Positions 1 to 12,992 of a DNA stretch of 64,000 nucleotides are shown here, piece by piece. Position numbers and translations under genes: made by a program. This DNA is from Acestrorhynchus altus (lineage: Eukaryota > Chordata > Actinopteri > Characiformes > Acestrorhynchidae): assembly GCA_034509495.1 (NCBI GenBank), contig CM067525.1, positions 4,804,945-4,868,944 of the forward strand, read 5' to 3'. Within the stretch, counting starts at the first letter, position 1, and each line of letters starts with the position of its first letter. Below the pieces are notes generated by a model, which did no database searches, was not told the origin of the DNA, and was given only the letters and a program-made list of their open reading frames with translations.

Positions 1-1540
1 CAACTGCATTTATGTTTCTTCTGTTGAATGTGTATAATCTCTATCACCAGAATATTTTCTCTTCTTCGAATCAGTATTGTTGACCACGTTTTCACATCAG
101 TCAGTCTCTACTGAAGACATCATATCAGACGTGTACACAGGTCACTGGTAAGCAGAGTGTGAGCTCAAGTTTCAGCATGAAATTTCCATATAGAGGAAAA
201 ACTAGGCAGACTGGATCTTCCGCACTTTAACACACCTCTGGTATTTGTCACCGACACATTCTCAGCTGAAACAGCTCAGGCCTATATAAAATGTGTATGA
301 CATAACAGAAAAATGTCCATCTGTCTGGCACATAGTCTAGTCTACAAACAACCCAACAAATCGTTCATTTCTAACTTTTAAATGGTTACGGCTGCAGCCA
401 CAATGAGACGTTTATCTTAGACTGTACAGACGGGGGACTAAACTGTATATTTTGATCTTTGTTTACACAGCATCACATGCTTTTATCATAAAATTTGGTT
501 TACAATGAAGAAAGCTTTATTTTTTTAATGATAGTACAGCAGGACAACGAAAGCTTATAGAAGACACAACACATCCCCATCTGGGTTCATTACAAAAGGT
601 AGGACGTGGTGGTGTTCTGCTAGATGTGATGCAGACAACTGTTTTTCTCAGTAAACATCAAAAAATGTCAATCAGACTTTTAACCCTCACGCACCCTGGT
701 ATACAATCGTCACGTAATCACATCAGTGCGTACACACTGCGAGAACATCTGTCAGTGACATATGCCCTACATAATGTATATTGAAATATCAATAAAGTAT
801 TTAAAAAGTGTTTTGTGATTATTGTTATTGTATTAAATGTCCAGACCAAGGCTATAACCATTCGTTTATTATTAGGCCACAGGCTGATTATATACAGATC
901 AAAACAACAAAATGCAGCTACCTGTAGGTCACTTCAACAATCAAGAGCAAACCAAACTAATGTCTGAGGTTTAAATATGACCGACTCCTCCAAACTTCTC
1001 TCTAACGATAAACATTTGCAGCTGATGTGGCACTCAGACGAAGTCAATATAAAAATATTGCATTTCATTTTGAAGCATTTCTATTGGTCCGTCCGTCTTG
1101 ACAGTTTGACACAATGCAAGGAACAACTAACTTTTCAAATTATTTGAAAACTAACGCAAGAAGTAACACGGAGGCTCATCGCTCATAGCATGAAGAGGAA
1201 AGGAGCGGGAAGGGTGGAATACAGCACACCTTCATGTTCTGTAATGCAGTCCCACCGTGAGAACACAATCCTTTGGGATCTTGAATAAAAGATGGGCAGG
1301 TGTTAAATATAGATGGGTCTCTTTCATAATGTGATCAGATTGTAGAAACCTGACACAGATACAGACCTGCAGGCCTTGGGTTGTCTTCTCTGCTCCAGCT
1401 GCTTTCAGCGATGATAAAACCTGCATGGTTTGGAGCGCTCGGCTTCTGTGACAGCATCGTTATGGATGCACATTGGAAAGCATATTCTTATCCCGTCTGT
1501 CATCTTCTGTTTTCTGCCAGATGTTTGCCAGACACTTCAA
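1..1540. other. No gene recognised; possible 3' UTR end
   Basis: No coding exon is visible on either strand. An AATAAA at 791-796 followed by a GT-rich stretch could end a plus-strand transcript entering from the left. There is no protein evidence to name it. Confidence 0.25.
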
Positions 1541-1544
1541 ATGT

Positions 1545-1700
1545 CAATGTCCCTGTTCACACCGAGCATTACTGTGCATCCTGGGTGATCCGATCTTAAG
1601 TGGCCAGCACAAAGCAGGCATGGACAGGGTCCAATGTGTGTCACTCAAACCACATTCAGAGGTAAGCAGAACCACAAATAATGACATTATTCTTTCAGTC
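1545..1700 (-). mobile_element. Fragment of MITE-like element related to 12290-12725
   Basis: GGGTGATCCGATCTTA, then GGCCAGCACA and a GGGTCCAAT-like stretch, aligns in order with the reverse complement of 12550-12720. Only one end is recognisable. Confidence 0.5.
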
Positions 1701-1739
1701 TCGACTTGATGCATCCCAAAACAACACCCGCATTAACCA

Positions 1740-2160
1740 CGGCACTTCCCCTCCCAGAATATACGTAACAACGGTGAGACCACACCATCCACCCCAGCAC
1801 GAGTTAGCTGAGCACACTAGTCATGTGCCGCATGCAATGTTCCTCCCCCAAAGGAAATAATGGGAGAAATCTGAACACCCACATGGGGTACCTCAGCAAC
1901 CACTTGGCCACACCTGTGCAACCACCTGAGACTAGGGTTGCAACCACAAAGCAACACCCAAACAACCACATGAAAACCTTGACAATCAATCAGCTTGCAG
2001 CACTGTAAGGACCCCCATCCAGCAATTACTCAGCAACCTCATAACATCCACCTGGGTTACCACAGCAACCACCAGGGATAGCACAGCAACAAGCGAGCAA
2101 GACCAGCGTAACCACTTTCAATACCATAGTAACCACATGGAAGCACATTGTGTTTCCATC
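1740..2160 (-). repeat. Degenerate GCAACCAC repeat block
   Basis: Irregular copies of GCAACCAC and CAGCAACC spaced about 15-40 bases. This is the reverse complement of the TGGTTGCTA blocks at 15815-16100 and 25625-26520. Confidence 0.6.
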
Positions 2161-2441
2161 AGGATTTTTTTAGTAATTTCAGCAAATTCACACATATCAA
2201 AGTCATTTGTGTTTTGGCCAAAAACAACCTGCTCTAGAGACAATTCTGAATTGCGTAGGGAATGGAATAAAAGCCTCAAAGCTCTAAATGTCTTTTAGAA
2301 AGTCTTCACACGTCAAATGAAACTGAATAATAATAATAATAAATAAGAAAACATGTAAATAAAAAAATATATAAGGAAAAAACAGGCACTAAATAACTGC
2401 ATTTTTCCAAGATCAGCACATCATCAGAAGGGGGTCTCTGT

Positions 2442-2496
2442 GCCACACCTGAGCCACACCTGAGCCACACCTGAGCCACACCTGAGCCACACCTGT
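2442..2496 (+). repeat. 11-bp tandem repeat, 5 copies
   Basis: GCCACACCTGA repeated five times, each copy carrying a CACCTG E-box core. Confidence 0.85.
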
Positions 2497-3159
2497 AGAA
2501 GGTGAGTAGGTGTATTTATAACAGATGAACCAAGGAGTAGATCTATATTTTGGCAGTGTCTCATTTCCACAGCTTCATTACTGTTTTCACAGATGTTTAG
2601 TGTTGCGTCTGTTCCGTCAGATTTTACTATATATTTACAGTCAACAGAGGCACACCTACAGGATAGTCCTAATTTGATCTTCATACTGTATTTTTTTCAG
2701 TATTTCATACTGATCTTCATACCTTATTTTTTTCGTTTACAATATTTAATTAAAACAAAAACAAAACAATATAATATGTAAAACATGATAACAGTAAAAT
2801 AAAATAATAAACAAATTGATTAAATAAAACAATATAAATCAAATAAACTGAGAAACCCTGCTCTCTCTCTCTCTCTCTCTCTCTTAAAGGTTCATTATTC
2901 AGGAATCCTGGTGCAGTTGTGAATGATCTTTGGTTTAGTATATCTTGTGTAACAGAACAGGGCCTTTTAAACTGATGAAATGCAGACTCTTCTCTGTGAT
3001 CCCTGAGTTTTTGCTCTTTGTGACACATGTGTAGTGAAATGCTCTTTGGAGCAGAAGAGGAAATGAATCACTGTATCCTTCAATCACACAAATCTGGAGC
3101 CATAAAACACTTCTGATTAAAATGAGATTAATCTACCTTTCATTTTCCTTTCATTTCAG

Positions 3160-3489
3160 CAGCATTAGTGATCTGAGTAAGAAGAACAGTCAGTCGGTCA
3201 GGCAACCTGAGCTGGAACTCACCTGTTCAGGTGAAGCCTCTCCAGGTGCTGAGAGTGAAGGTGTGTCTCTGTTTGTGAATGACCAGCCCAAACTCTCCAT
3301 TCCCTCCAAACCCCTCTATCACTCCACACTCCTCTCTGTTAGTCCAGTCTAACAGCTTCAGCTGGCTGTGGTTCCCACTCCAACATACAGCCACCGACTC
3401 CTTCTGTCCCTAAGCCATGATTGGCAGATCCTCAAACCACGCCCCCCAAATACGCCTTCAGTAAACCCCGCTCCTTCGTGCTGACGTAG
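3160..3489 (+). other. Possible exon or decayed proline-rich coding relic
   Basis: A good acceptor (tttcatttcag) precedes 3160 and a gtgaag donor follows 3230, giving a 71-nt open exon (SISDLSKKNSQSVRQPELEL). Read through, the frame stays open to TAA at 3350. From there frame 1 shows proline-rich text (PPTPSVPKP), a TGA at 3418, then YAFSKPRSFVLT to TAG at 3487. This looks like one coding stretch with a frameshift and a stop, or chance. I do not recognise the protein. Confidence 0.25.
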
Positions 3490-3534
3490 GATTTAAAGGG
3501 ACAAAGTGGGGAAGGGGGCAAGGTCACTATAAAA

Positions 3535-3854
3535 AGTAAAGATAATATAATAAATTCAATTAAAAATGTAACAATGATCATTAAAAATATTTAATTAAAA
3601 TAAAAGTAAAAATAATAAACTAAAATTAAAAACTTAAAAAACTAAACTAAAATAAAAATAACTACATGTACTAAATAAAAATAAAAATAAATAACATTTT
3701 ATTATTGAAGAAAGGAAATTTGACATTTTAAAAATAAAAATAAAATGATATGTTAAAATAATAATTAAAAATGAATATAATAAATTGCTAAGTAAAAATA
3801 AATAAATAAAAATAAAATGATAAGTAAAATAAAAATAAAAAATGGATCTGTCAT

Positions 3855-3885
<31 letters not shown>

Positions 3886-3889
3886 TGTA

Positions 3890-3944
<55 letters not shown>

Positions 3945-4025
3945 TAGTTGAGTTATGTTATACAGCTCCATACCCTTTTGTCATTTTATTTTATTTTATT
4001 TTATTTTATTTTATTTTATATAGTA
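3535..4025. repeat. AT-rich low-complexity block with (AAT)n and (TTTTA)n
   Basis: Runs of AAAAT/TAAAA words, (AAT)n at 3857-3943 and TTTTA repeats at 3979-4018. No coding sequence. Confidence 0.9.
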
Positions 4026-4259
4026 TTGTAGTTGTTATCTTTAACTGTTTCACTTCCACTTTCTGGAATGACATGTTAGAAGTGTGGTATTATTTCTGTG
4101 CTGCTGGGTTATTATTGATCAATAGCTCCATCCTGTGGATGAAAGGCCCCACTGTGTGAGGTCTGCCTCCTCTTCTTCCTCAGGTTAATCTGATTCACTC
4201 ACTGACCTCACACAAACACCATGCCGATGAACAAACTGGTTAACCAGTTTAGGTTGAAC

Positions 4260-4695
4260 AACATTTCCATTTGAGTTTGATAGTCCAGCTAGGTTGGACA
4301 GGTTGGTCATTCTGATAAACCAGTTAAATCACGTTGACTGGTCAGCAAACTTGGATATAGTAGTTGACCACCTTGGTCATGCTGGTCATAGTGGTTGTCT
4401 AGCCTGGCCAGGATGGTCATATTGGCAGACCCAAGAAACCATGCTTTTTGACCACTTTGGTCATGTTAGGCATGATGGTGAGCAAACCTGGTCATACTGA
4501 TTGGCTAGCCAGGCCAGTATGGTCAGGCTGCTTGGCCACATTAGTCATGCTGGTCAGCAAGCTTGGACATACTGGTTGGCCAGTTTGGCTAGGATGGTCA
4601 TGCTGTTCAGCAAGCATGGTCATACTGGTTGGCCAGCTTGGCTAGGATGGTCATACTTGCAGACCAGCTACACTATCAAACTCAAACCAAAATGA
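4260..4695 (+). repeat. TGGTCATACTGGTTGGCCAG-type minisatellite
   Basis: About ten degenerate units of roughly 30-45 bases built on TGGTCA, CTGGTTGGCCAG and GCTAGGATGG. A related shorter block lies at 23118-23260. Confidence 0.75.
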
Positions 4696-4736
4696 CCCTT
4701 TGCTGGTCAAAATTTGAATGGTGTTTAATCATAAAA

Positions 4737-4791
4737 CCCCCAGAGGGCGCTGTAGAGCTGCAGATATAGCCTCCACAATGCCCTCTGCTGG
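4737..4791. promoter_or_regulatory. Pair of CTCF-like motifs, opposite orientation
   Basis: CCCCCAGAGGGCGC at 4737-4750 (+) and the reverse complement of CCAGCAGAGGGCAT at 4778-4791 (-) each match 13 of 14 positions of the CTCF core consensus. They sit about 215 bases before the sh3d19 start codon. Confidence 0.5.
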
Positions 4792-4841
4792 ATGTTATAC
4801 CTGAACACCCCTTATTGCTGCTGCTGCTCTTCCCTCTCTCT

Positions 4842-5075
4842 CACTCTGGGCTGGACAGGGCAGCAGAGCTGAGCACAGTCCCCCTCAGCAGTGACTTTGA
4901 GACAGAGGGTGAGACCACTTTTGATCAGATGTTAAGTCAGACACAGAGTTCTCCCACTCTTCCTGAAGTTCTCCTGAATTCCTGCACTTCTCACTGAAGG
5001 ATCTGATGGCTGAAGGGAAGAGGGAGGAAGACCCTGAAGGTGGGGGACTTCAGTTAAGGAGCAGGAGCACAGCAG
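4842..5075 (+). CDS. sh3d19: sh3d19 first coding exon with 5' untranslated part
   Basis: Coding begins at 5006 (MAEGKREEDPEGGG...) and the exon ends at 5075 before gtaaca, leaving one base. That base plus the AT opening the exon at 11673 makes an Asp codon, and the joined frame continues into the recognised SH3D19 sequence LSSIKAAFKR. The upstream limit is unknown. A CAG acceptor-like site ends at 4841, so the 5' UTR could be a spliced exon starting there. The coding assignment rests on phase agreement and on an acidic MAE- start typical of long SH3D19 isoforms. It is separated from exon 2 by 6.6 kb, so an alternative first exon cannot be excluded. Confidence 0.55.
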
Positions 5076-5882
5076 GTAACAGCAGAGTGTTTGAATGGAT
5101 CTGTCATTTTTAGATCTGACGTTTTTGCTATTTGTCTGATACTGATTCTCACATCCTGTTACTACAGAGATCAGTGTTTTCAAACATTGATAATCAGACA
5201 GTCTGACTCTATCATTTACTGATAATCACAGTCTGACTCTATCATTTAGTGATAATCAGACAGTCTGACTCTATCATTTACTGATAATCACAGTCTGACT
5301 CTATCACTTACTGATAATCACAGTCTGACTCTATCACTTATTGATAATCAGACAGTCTGACTGTATCATTCACTGATAATCAGACAGTCTGACTCTTTCA
5401 TTTACTGATCATCACAGTCTGACTCTATCACTTACTGATAATCAGACAGTCTGACTATCACTTACTGATAATCACAGTCTGACTGTATCATTCACAGATA
5501 ATCAGACAGTCTGAATCTTTCATTTAGTGATAATCACAGTCTGACTGTATCATTCACTGATAATCAGACAGTCTGACTGTATCATTCACTGATAATCAGA
5601 CAGTCTGACTGTATCATTCACTGATAATCAGATAGTCTGACTCTTTCATTTAGTGATAATCACAGTCTGACTCTATCACTTACTGATAATCACAGTCTGA
5701 CTGTATCATTCACTGATAATCAGACAGTCTGACTCTTTCATTTACTGATAATCACAGTCTGACTGTATCATTCACTGATAATCAGACAGTGTGAATCAGA
5801 TGAGCTCATTAACTGTATTTTATGGAACAGACACCAGAGTTTAAATGTAACACACACATGCATACACATTAGATTGACAGAC

Positions 5883-5955
<73 letters not shown>

Positions 5956-6248
5956 TGGACAGCCATAAACAAATAGATATACAAACAGATTGATTGGTTG
6001 GTTTGTTGGTTGGTGTACTGGATGAAACACCATGTTCCATGGCTGGGTGTGATTCTGACCTGGACGAGCTACACAAGTCTGCACAAGAGTTCTGGTGTAA
6101 GTTTCCAAACTCTACAACCTCCTGATTCACATCAGACACGTTCTGTAATTAAACAGAACAGTAAAAGCTCTACTCAACATCAGCAATTTTCAGACTCTCA
6201 GATCAGGCTTTGCTTTTTAACACAGTGTACCACCATCATCACCATCAC

Positions 6249-6289
<41 letters not shown>

Positions 6290-8121
6290 GTAGGATACAA
6301 ATCACACACACACACACACACACATATACATGTTAGGGTAGTATTTGTGTTTTGGAGGCGGAAATTCCTCTCCCTGTTTTTCAGTGTTGCTCCTGTATTT
6401 GGCTGAGTCAGCAGGGTGTGTGGAAAAAGACCCCCCCACACCACTCCCAAACACCCACACACACAGGCACACACGCGCAGAGTGTGTTACTCAGTCAGCT
6501 GGTGAGACACCTGTGTGCTCACTGCCAGCAACTGTCCTATATCATTTTTCACCCGCACACACACCAGGCACAGCTGTTTCAGCAGTAAATCCAATCCCCC
6601 CACTGTGTCTGGATACTTTTGGTACACTTACTTATGCATATAGCGCCATTATAGATAAACAAGGACACTTCACAGTCAGCACTCTACACAACCGCGCTCA
6701 GCCGACACACCGGCGAGAAGCATGTAGTCGTTCTAGGGATCTTTAGTGCTATAAAGCTCATTAACATGGTTCTATCTCATCTCAAACCCGGAGACAAGTT
6801 TAAGGCAATTACTAATTGGTGGATTAATTGTTTGTTACGAATATTAGTCTTCTAGCTCCGGAAAACTAAACGGATGAACTGCATATCTTCAAAGGTCTAT
6901 TAGGACATTGTTTAGGTACACTGATCATATTTCGGTGTTTAAAAAAGGGGACACTGGGGCACACAGACGTCCACCATAGCTAGGCTGTTGTGGGCGGGGC
7001 TTGAGCTAGGCCTGTGTGAGGCACTTAAGTACCTTTAAAAACCTCCGGCTACAATAGTACATTAACATCTATGCGTAACATGTTACTCGTTTAGTAAGAT
7101 GAGTAAACAACGTTAATGTTGTTGTTAATCCAATCAAATTATATTTCGTCAGCAACACAAACCGATAGGCTGTTGCACCCTGATCACGAGAGAAGTATTG
7201 TTTACTACACATACGCTCTATGATTGTGTTTACATAGTAAATGTCCAGTGAAGTACATAAAGGTAACAGTCCTTCCACTCTTTACCTGCAGGTTTATTTA
7301 CAGTATGCTGTGGACCGTAGGGTTTGGGGGGGATAATCATGAAGAAAGTATGCTGAAAAGTATGCTTTCCACCCACGCTGATCCAGGACCAGCTACAGTC
7401 GGCGCTTTACTGACACAAAGAGCAGCTACACACTGATCTCAGGGCAGTGTCAGACAGCTGTGTATGCCAGGAGACTGAGTCAGAGGGAAAGCCTGTACAG
7501 GCAGGATTTAAACACACAGTACACACACTCAGTCAGCAGCTTTTAGAGCCACAAACACACTCCTGCCCTGCCTTCACACACACACACACACACACACACA
7601 TACAGGCCTGGACTAGGCATGGCTTCAGGGTGGTGACTGAATGTCTGATTTTCTGATTAAACTCCAGTATTAAACTCCGTTACCCACTCGGTGTAAGTGA
7701 CAGTGGGGCACAATGTAACACTCTATGTTTATTGGACGTTTTAAACGTATTTGGGCAAGAAGTGTAATTCCATTACAACATCACTGTGTACATTCCTGCT
7801 CCAAATGTAAAAATGTCAATTCTGTTTATGAACAGTTCAGCCAGAAGCAAAAAGAGTACAAATGATCCAACTTACCCCGTTGGTGAGCTGTAATAGTTAT
7901 TAAAACATCTGTTAAAAGGATACAAAGACAATTCTGTAGTAATTTGAGGAGGCCAAGCTCTCTGAACTATACACATAAATACAGTATATCTATAATATAT
8001 ATAAAAGAACAGCAAACATCATCACCATCAAAATGAACTACAATTTAATGTACAGTGGTGCATGAAAGACTGTGAACCCTTTTCCATTTTTCTGCATAAA
8101 CTTTATCTGAAACAAGTTAAA

Positions 8122-8155
<34 letters not shown>

Positions 8156-8481
8156 AGGAGAAAAAATATTACACAACATTCATTTTATTCTTCTTTAAAT
8201 ATTATTTGGTAGAATGATAAGTGCTAAGGGTCATTGTCTTGCTGCATGACCCACGTTCTCTTTAGAAATGAGTTTGTAGTGAGTGTGTAGTGAGAGTGTA
8301 ATGAGTGTAGTAAGAGTGTAGTGAGAGTGTAATTAGTGTGTAGTAAGGGTGTGCTTTGAAAGTGTAACGTATGAGTTCCGGGTGAGGAGCCATTTGTTGC
8401 TGCATGTGTTAAAGCTGCATCATCACTGCTGCCTAATCAGCTGTTGGAGTCACCTACTCAGCAAACACACACACACACACA

Positions 8482-8544
<63 letters not shown>

Positions 8545-11500
8545 ACACACACACACACACACTCACACACACACAGACACACCCACACACACACACACAC
8601 ATACTGTCTCTCTCTCTCTCTCTGCAGTTAAATCTGTTCTCTGAAACAGAAACAGTGTTTAAATGCATTAGGGTGGGGCTAAACTGCTGTAGTCTGAATG
8701 GTTAGGGTTAAACAACAAGACCAACACATTAAACTCCACTCACTCACTGCACAGCCTGCAGCTCCTTCTCCAGCTCCTTCCACACACCAACACATTAAAC
8801 TCCACTCACTCACTGCACAGCCCGCAGCTCCTTCTCCAGCTCCTTACACACACCAAAGGTCATGGGTTGAGTTTATAGAAGCTGTTGTGAGAGTCCTCCA
8901 AGAAACACGCAACTCAACCTCTAGATCTGCCACATAGTTTCAATCCTTTTAATTTTCTTTTGCTCATTTGTTTCGGTCATTTATAGGAGTTTTGAACCTT
9001 CAGGTAAACTGGGTATTGGATAAGAACTGGGAATGCATCTTTCAGGAGAGCACTGGGAATAGTTTAAGGTTATTTGTGTTTATTCTAATGTACAAATGAA
9101 CTCACTGTCCAGGTACAGAGTTTCATTGGTCATTTTGGTCAGTGTTAAAGTGAAAGTATGAAGTTTTTATGTCATCGTTAATATGCACGAAGTGAAGCCA
9201 GGTTCAGTCTCTGTCAACCTGAACTTCCTGACTGATCACATTCCAGCTAACCAGCATAGCCCAGTGTAAACTAGACCGTCCTCTTCCGATACACCTGCAC
9301 TTCCTGCTTTAAACACACACACACACACACACACACACTGGAGTGACTGCAGTGTGGCTTAGTGGAATATCACATTTGCTTGGGGTCTGGAGTCACTGTC
9401 TATAGTCCTAGAGCAGGTAGGTGTGTCTCTGGCTGTTCTTGTTATGTGTCATTGTGTCTGTTCTGTTTGTGCTTATATTTAAGATAAGTACAGAGATATG
9501 ATTATTCTTTTTATTGGAGGCTTTGTTGCCGTCATTTAGCATCAACAGAAATGCTTCAGGTGATTTTTACCTTGACTTGTATCTTTGACTGGGAGTGTTG
9601 GATTGGAGTTCACACACATTCAGACTGAAGGCAGGACGAATGCAGCCTTGGCAGGTGTGTGTATGTGAGGACAGCCAGTAGCCAGCAGCTTGTGCTGTAT
9701 GACATCAAGCTGCTTTAGGTCCTCCCTGACTAAGGTCAGGACTGCGTCACTCCAAAACAACAACACAGTTCTTCTTTATCCATTTTTTTGGTAGAACAAC
9801 TTGTGTGCATAGGGTCGTTGTCTTGCTGCATGACCCACATGCTCTTAAAATTCAGCTCACAGATCTCCTGATATTTTTTTAGAAAAACACCGTTCTAATA
9901 GCACACTGGCTTGTCCATGGGAGATGGACAGCAGGGTTCTTTTCAGAGAGCAGCAGCTTTCTATTTGCAGTCCTGCCATGCACAACTCGGCTGTTCCGTT
10001 CTTCTAATGGTGCTGCTTATAGAAGCTTATATTTCAATATATCTGCTTAAACACAATATGTGGTTCAGAACTGGTTTATCAGGAGAAAAGCTCACAGCAC
10101 AGACCGACGCTGTATAAAGCGTCCTGCTCAAGGCCATCAGTATTAAGGAAGCACAGTCTGTTACTGATGCTGGAAATAAATATGTCTGAAATGCGTTGAA
10201 CATTTACGAGGAAAACCAAGTTAAAGATAAGCTTTGAAGCAGGGCTATTTCTTAATGGTACCTTTATTTGCAGTCACATTGGGCCTTGATCGGCCAGGAT
10301 GCATTAATGTGTAGCTTTGTATTTCCTTTTAATTTCATGCGGCTTAAAAGTATAAAATAGAGAACACATTTTATTGTTGTGTGTGTTTATATGTATTTAC
10401 AAAAAATATATTAAACATCAAGCTCTTTAGGGTAAAGAGCCTGACTTCATACCTAGCTTGGTAGTTCACAAAGCTGTTTTATATTAACAATATAAAGCTT
10501 GTTAACAATAAACTACATCAAATACATATTTGTAAAATCTTAAAGTTAATTTAAGTCTGAATTTCAAAAGCTTGTTACATTACATTGTTTCACATGATAT
10601 ATAATCTCTGCCAGGTGTCCTGGTTTCTTCTCGTGTCCTGAAAACGCATAGAATAAGTGAATTAGCCGAGTGAATGACAGTTCCCGGGAGGCTCCAGACC
10701 CATCGGACAATGTTGGATGCATACTAGCTAGCATGCAAAGTTTCCTACTCTTAATTCTAAAGAATGCTTAAAGTATTAAACGAAAATAACATGTTCTTAT
10801 GGGGCCTGTTGGATTAAACCAAGTGAGAACCAGAATGTCTGGTCCTCAGGTTTCATGTTGGCCCCACATATTGATGCCCACCAAGGTCAGTGATGGGGCC
10901 AGGAGATGTTGAACCGTGGGCACTCTGTTTACTCTGGGTTGTCCACTGCACATTGGGTGCTTAATGAGACCCGTGTGAGGTTAAGTTGGGCTGTGCAATG
11001 ATGGGGCCCGTTTGTGAAGCCCAACAGGGTACCAGTAACAACACATGTACAAACCCACTCAGAGCTTTGTTCATCTGAAACCCATGTGAAGCCCAAATGT
11101 TGGCTGGGGTGGGCTAGAAGTATAGTAGAAGTATAGAACCTTTAAGTTCACTTGCAGTATTGTTCACAGTACATTTGTTGTAAAAAATAAAACTGATGTA
11201 AACACCGTTTATGATCTAAGAGATGTACATAACTAGTACCTATAAATTAATTTATAGCGTTGTTTACAGTATAGTTGCAGTAACAAAAAAAACTTAGACG
11301 TGTACTAGCTAACAAGTTGTGTACTCAAAGTTTACTACTCTTACACCTAAAGTATATTTACAAAGATACTGTTACGAACTAAAACGTGTATTGAAGTAGT
11401 AAATACATGGATTATTGGTATACGGACTGCATAAAGTTTCCTCGAACCTTACACACGTTTACTTCTAAAACTTTAAATATAATTGTTTTTGTTAGAGATG

Positions 11501-12920
11501 GAATGAAAGAACCTCAGCAGGATTCACAGGTTCTGGAGGCATTCACTTCATAATGTGGTACTACTGGTTGTGTGACAGAAAGTATTACAGTGCAAGTAAC
11601 TGGCTGTGAATAAACATGATGTAATGGCTGATTCTCCTCAGACAGGTGACAGTCTCGCTCTCTTCTTTTCAGATCGGACAGAAAGAAATAAAGCAGACCA
11701 CCTGTATTCAAGGTAAGGCCAGCCACGGTCCCTTTTTTTGATTTTAGACCCCTTACATTCACTGCTGGCCACGTCAGCGTTTTGACCCAAGTGTCTGTTT
11801 TAGCACCGCAGAGTCTAAACTGACGTTTTATTAGGATGAAAACCCTTTCACAGCTGTTTTACATACAAAACAGGCCTGCAGTGAGCAAACCCAGCTGGCA
11901 GCTTTCAGCCTTTTTGGCCCTTCTCTCTCTGCCCCTCCCTTTTCTTTCCGTCTTTCTGACATTTTCAGTACATAACAATCTTTAATATACTGTATATAGT
12001 TTATTTACATGCATATAAAGTACATAGACTGTCTACATATACCATCTATATATATATATATAAATTATGAACAAAAAAGGTCACAAGGTTTTTTTGGGCA
12101 CTAGTACATACAGTAGAATATATGCATGAACTGAATGAAGATCTTATCTGACACACGTCACATGTACCTGTGATAATCTGTGTTCTACAGCACTGCAGCG
12201 TCTATTCAGTCAACTGTGCTGCGTTATAGTCATTAAAACTCATAGAACCGAAACAAAAGTCAAGTGAAACTAGGATTAAGGGAGATCAGTGGCCTCGTTC
12301 ACACCTGGCATTAACATGTGTCCTGAGTGATCTGATTATAAATAATGGCAAAAATACATCGACACCCACACCTGAAATTTGATGCGTCTTTTTGACCGCT
12401 TGTGATTGGATTTCTCTCATTGTTTCTGCTGGGGCATGACTGTGTTTTTCAATTAGCTAGACTGTAGGTGGGGGTGGGCCATGTGGTCTTGTGGATATCA
12501 CATATTTTCCAGCTGGGGGAGTGACATGGGTGATGCAGGAGGTGCTTTATTAAGAGGGTGCATCGGGATCACACCACAGTATTGTGGTCATATGCGTGTC
12601 TGACCACCTCCGAATGGGATTTGAGTGATCGGATTCAAGTCGTATTGAACCCCATTCCATCCTTACTATGTGCTGACCACATAAGATTGGATCACCCAGG
12701 ACGCATGTTAATGTTAGGTCTGTGATATGTTTACTATGTATTATAATCATAATATCTTATGTTTAACACTTGTATTTTTCTCTTTCTGTTCTTCAGCCCG
12801 GGGCCACTGTCTTCAATAAAAGCTGCTTTTAAAAGAAGTAAGTTAAATTAGGATTTATTGTGCCAATATTATAATAATAATTATAACAATTATTATTATT
12901 GTTGTTGTTTGTTGTTGCTG

Positions 12921-12992
<72 letters not shown>

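Noticed and set aside
5768..6139. Open frames with LSIYLSIYLSIY or YLSICLS
   Set aside because: Translation of the (GATA)n microsatellite.
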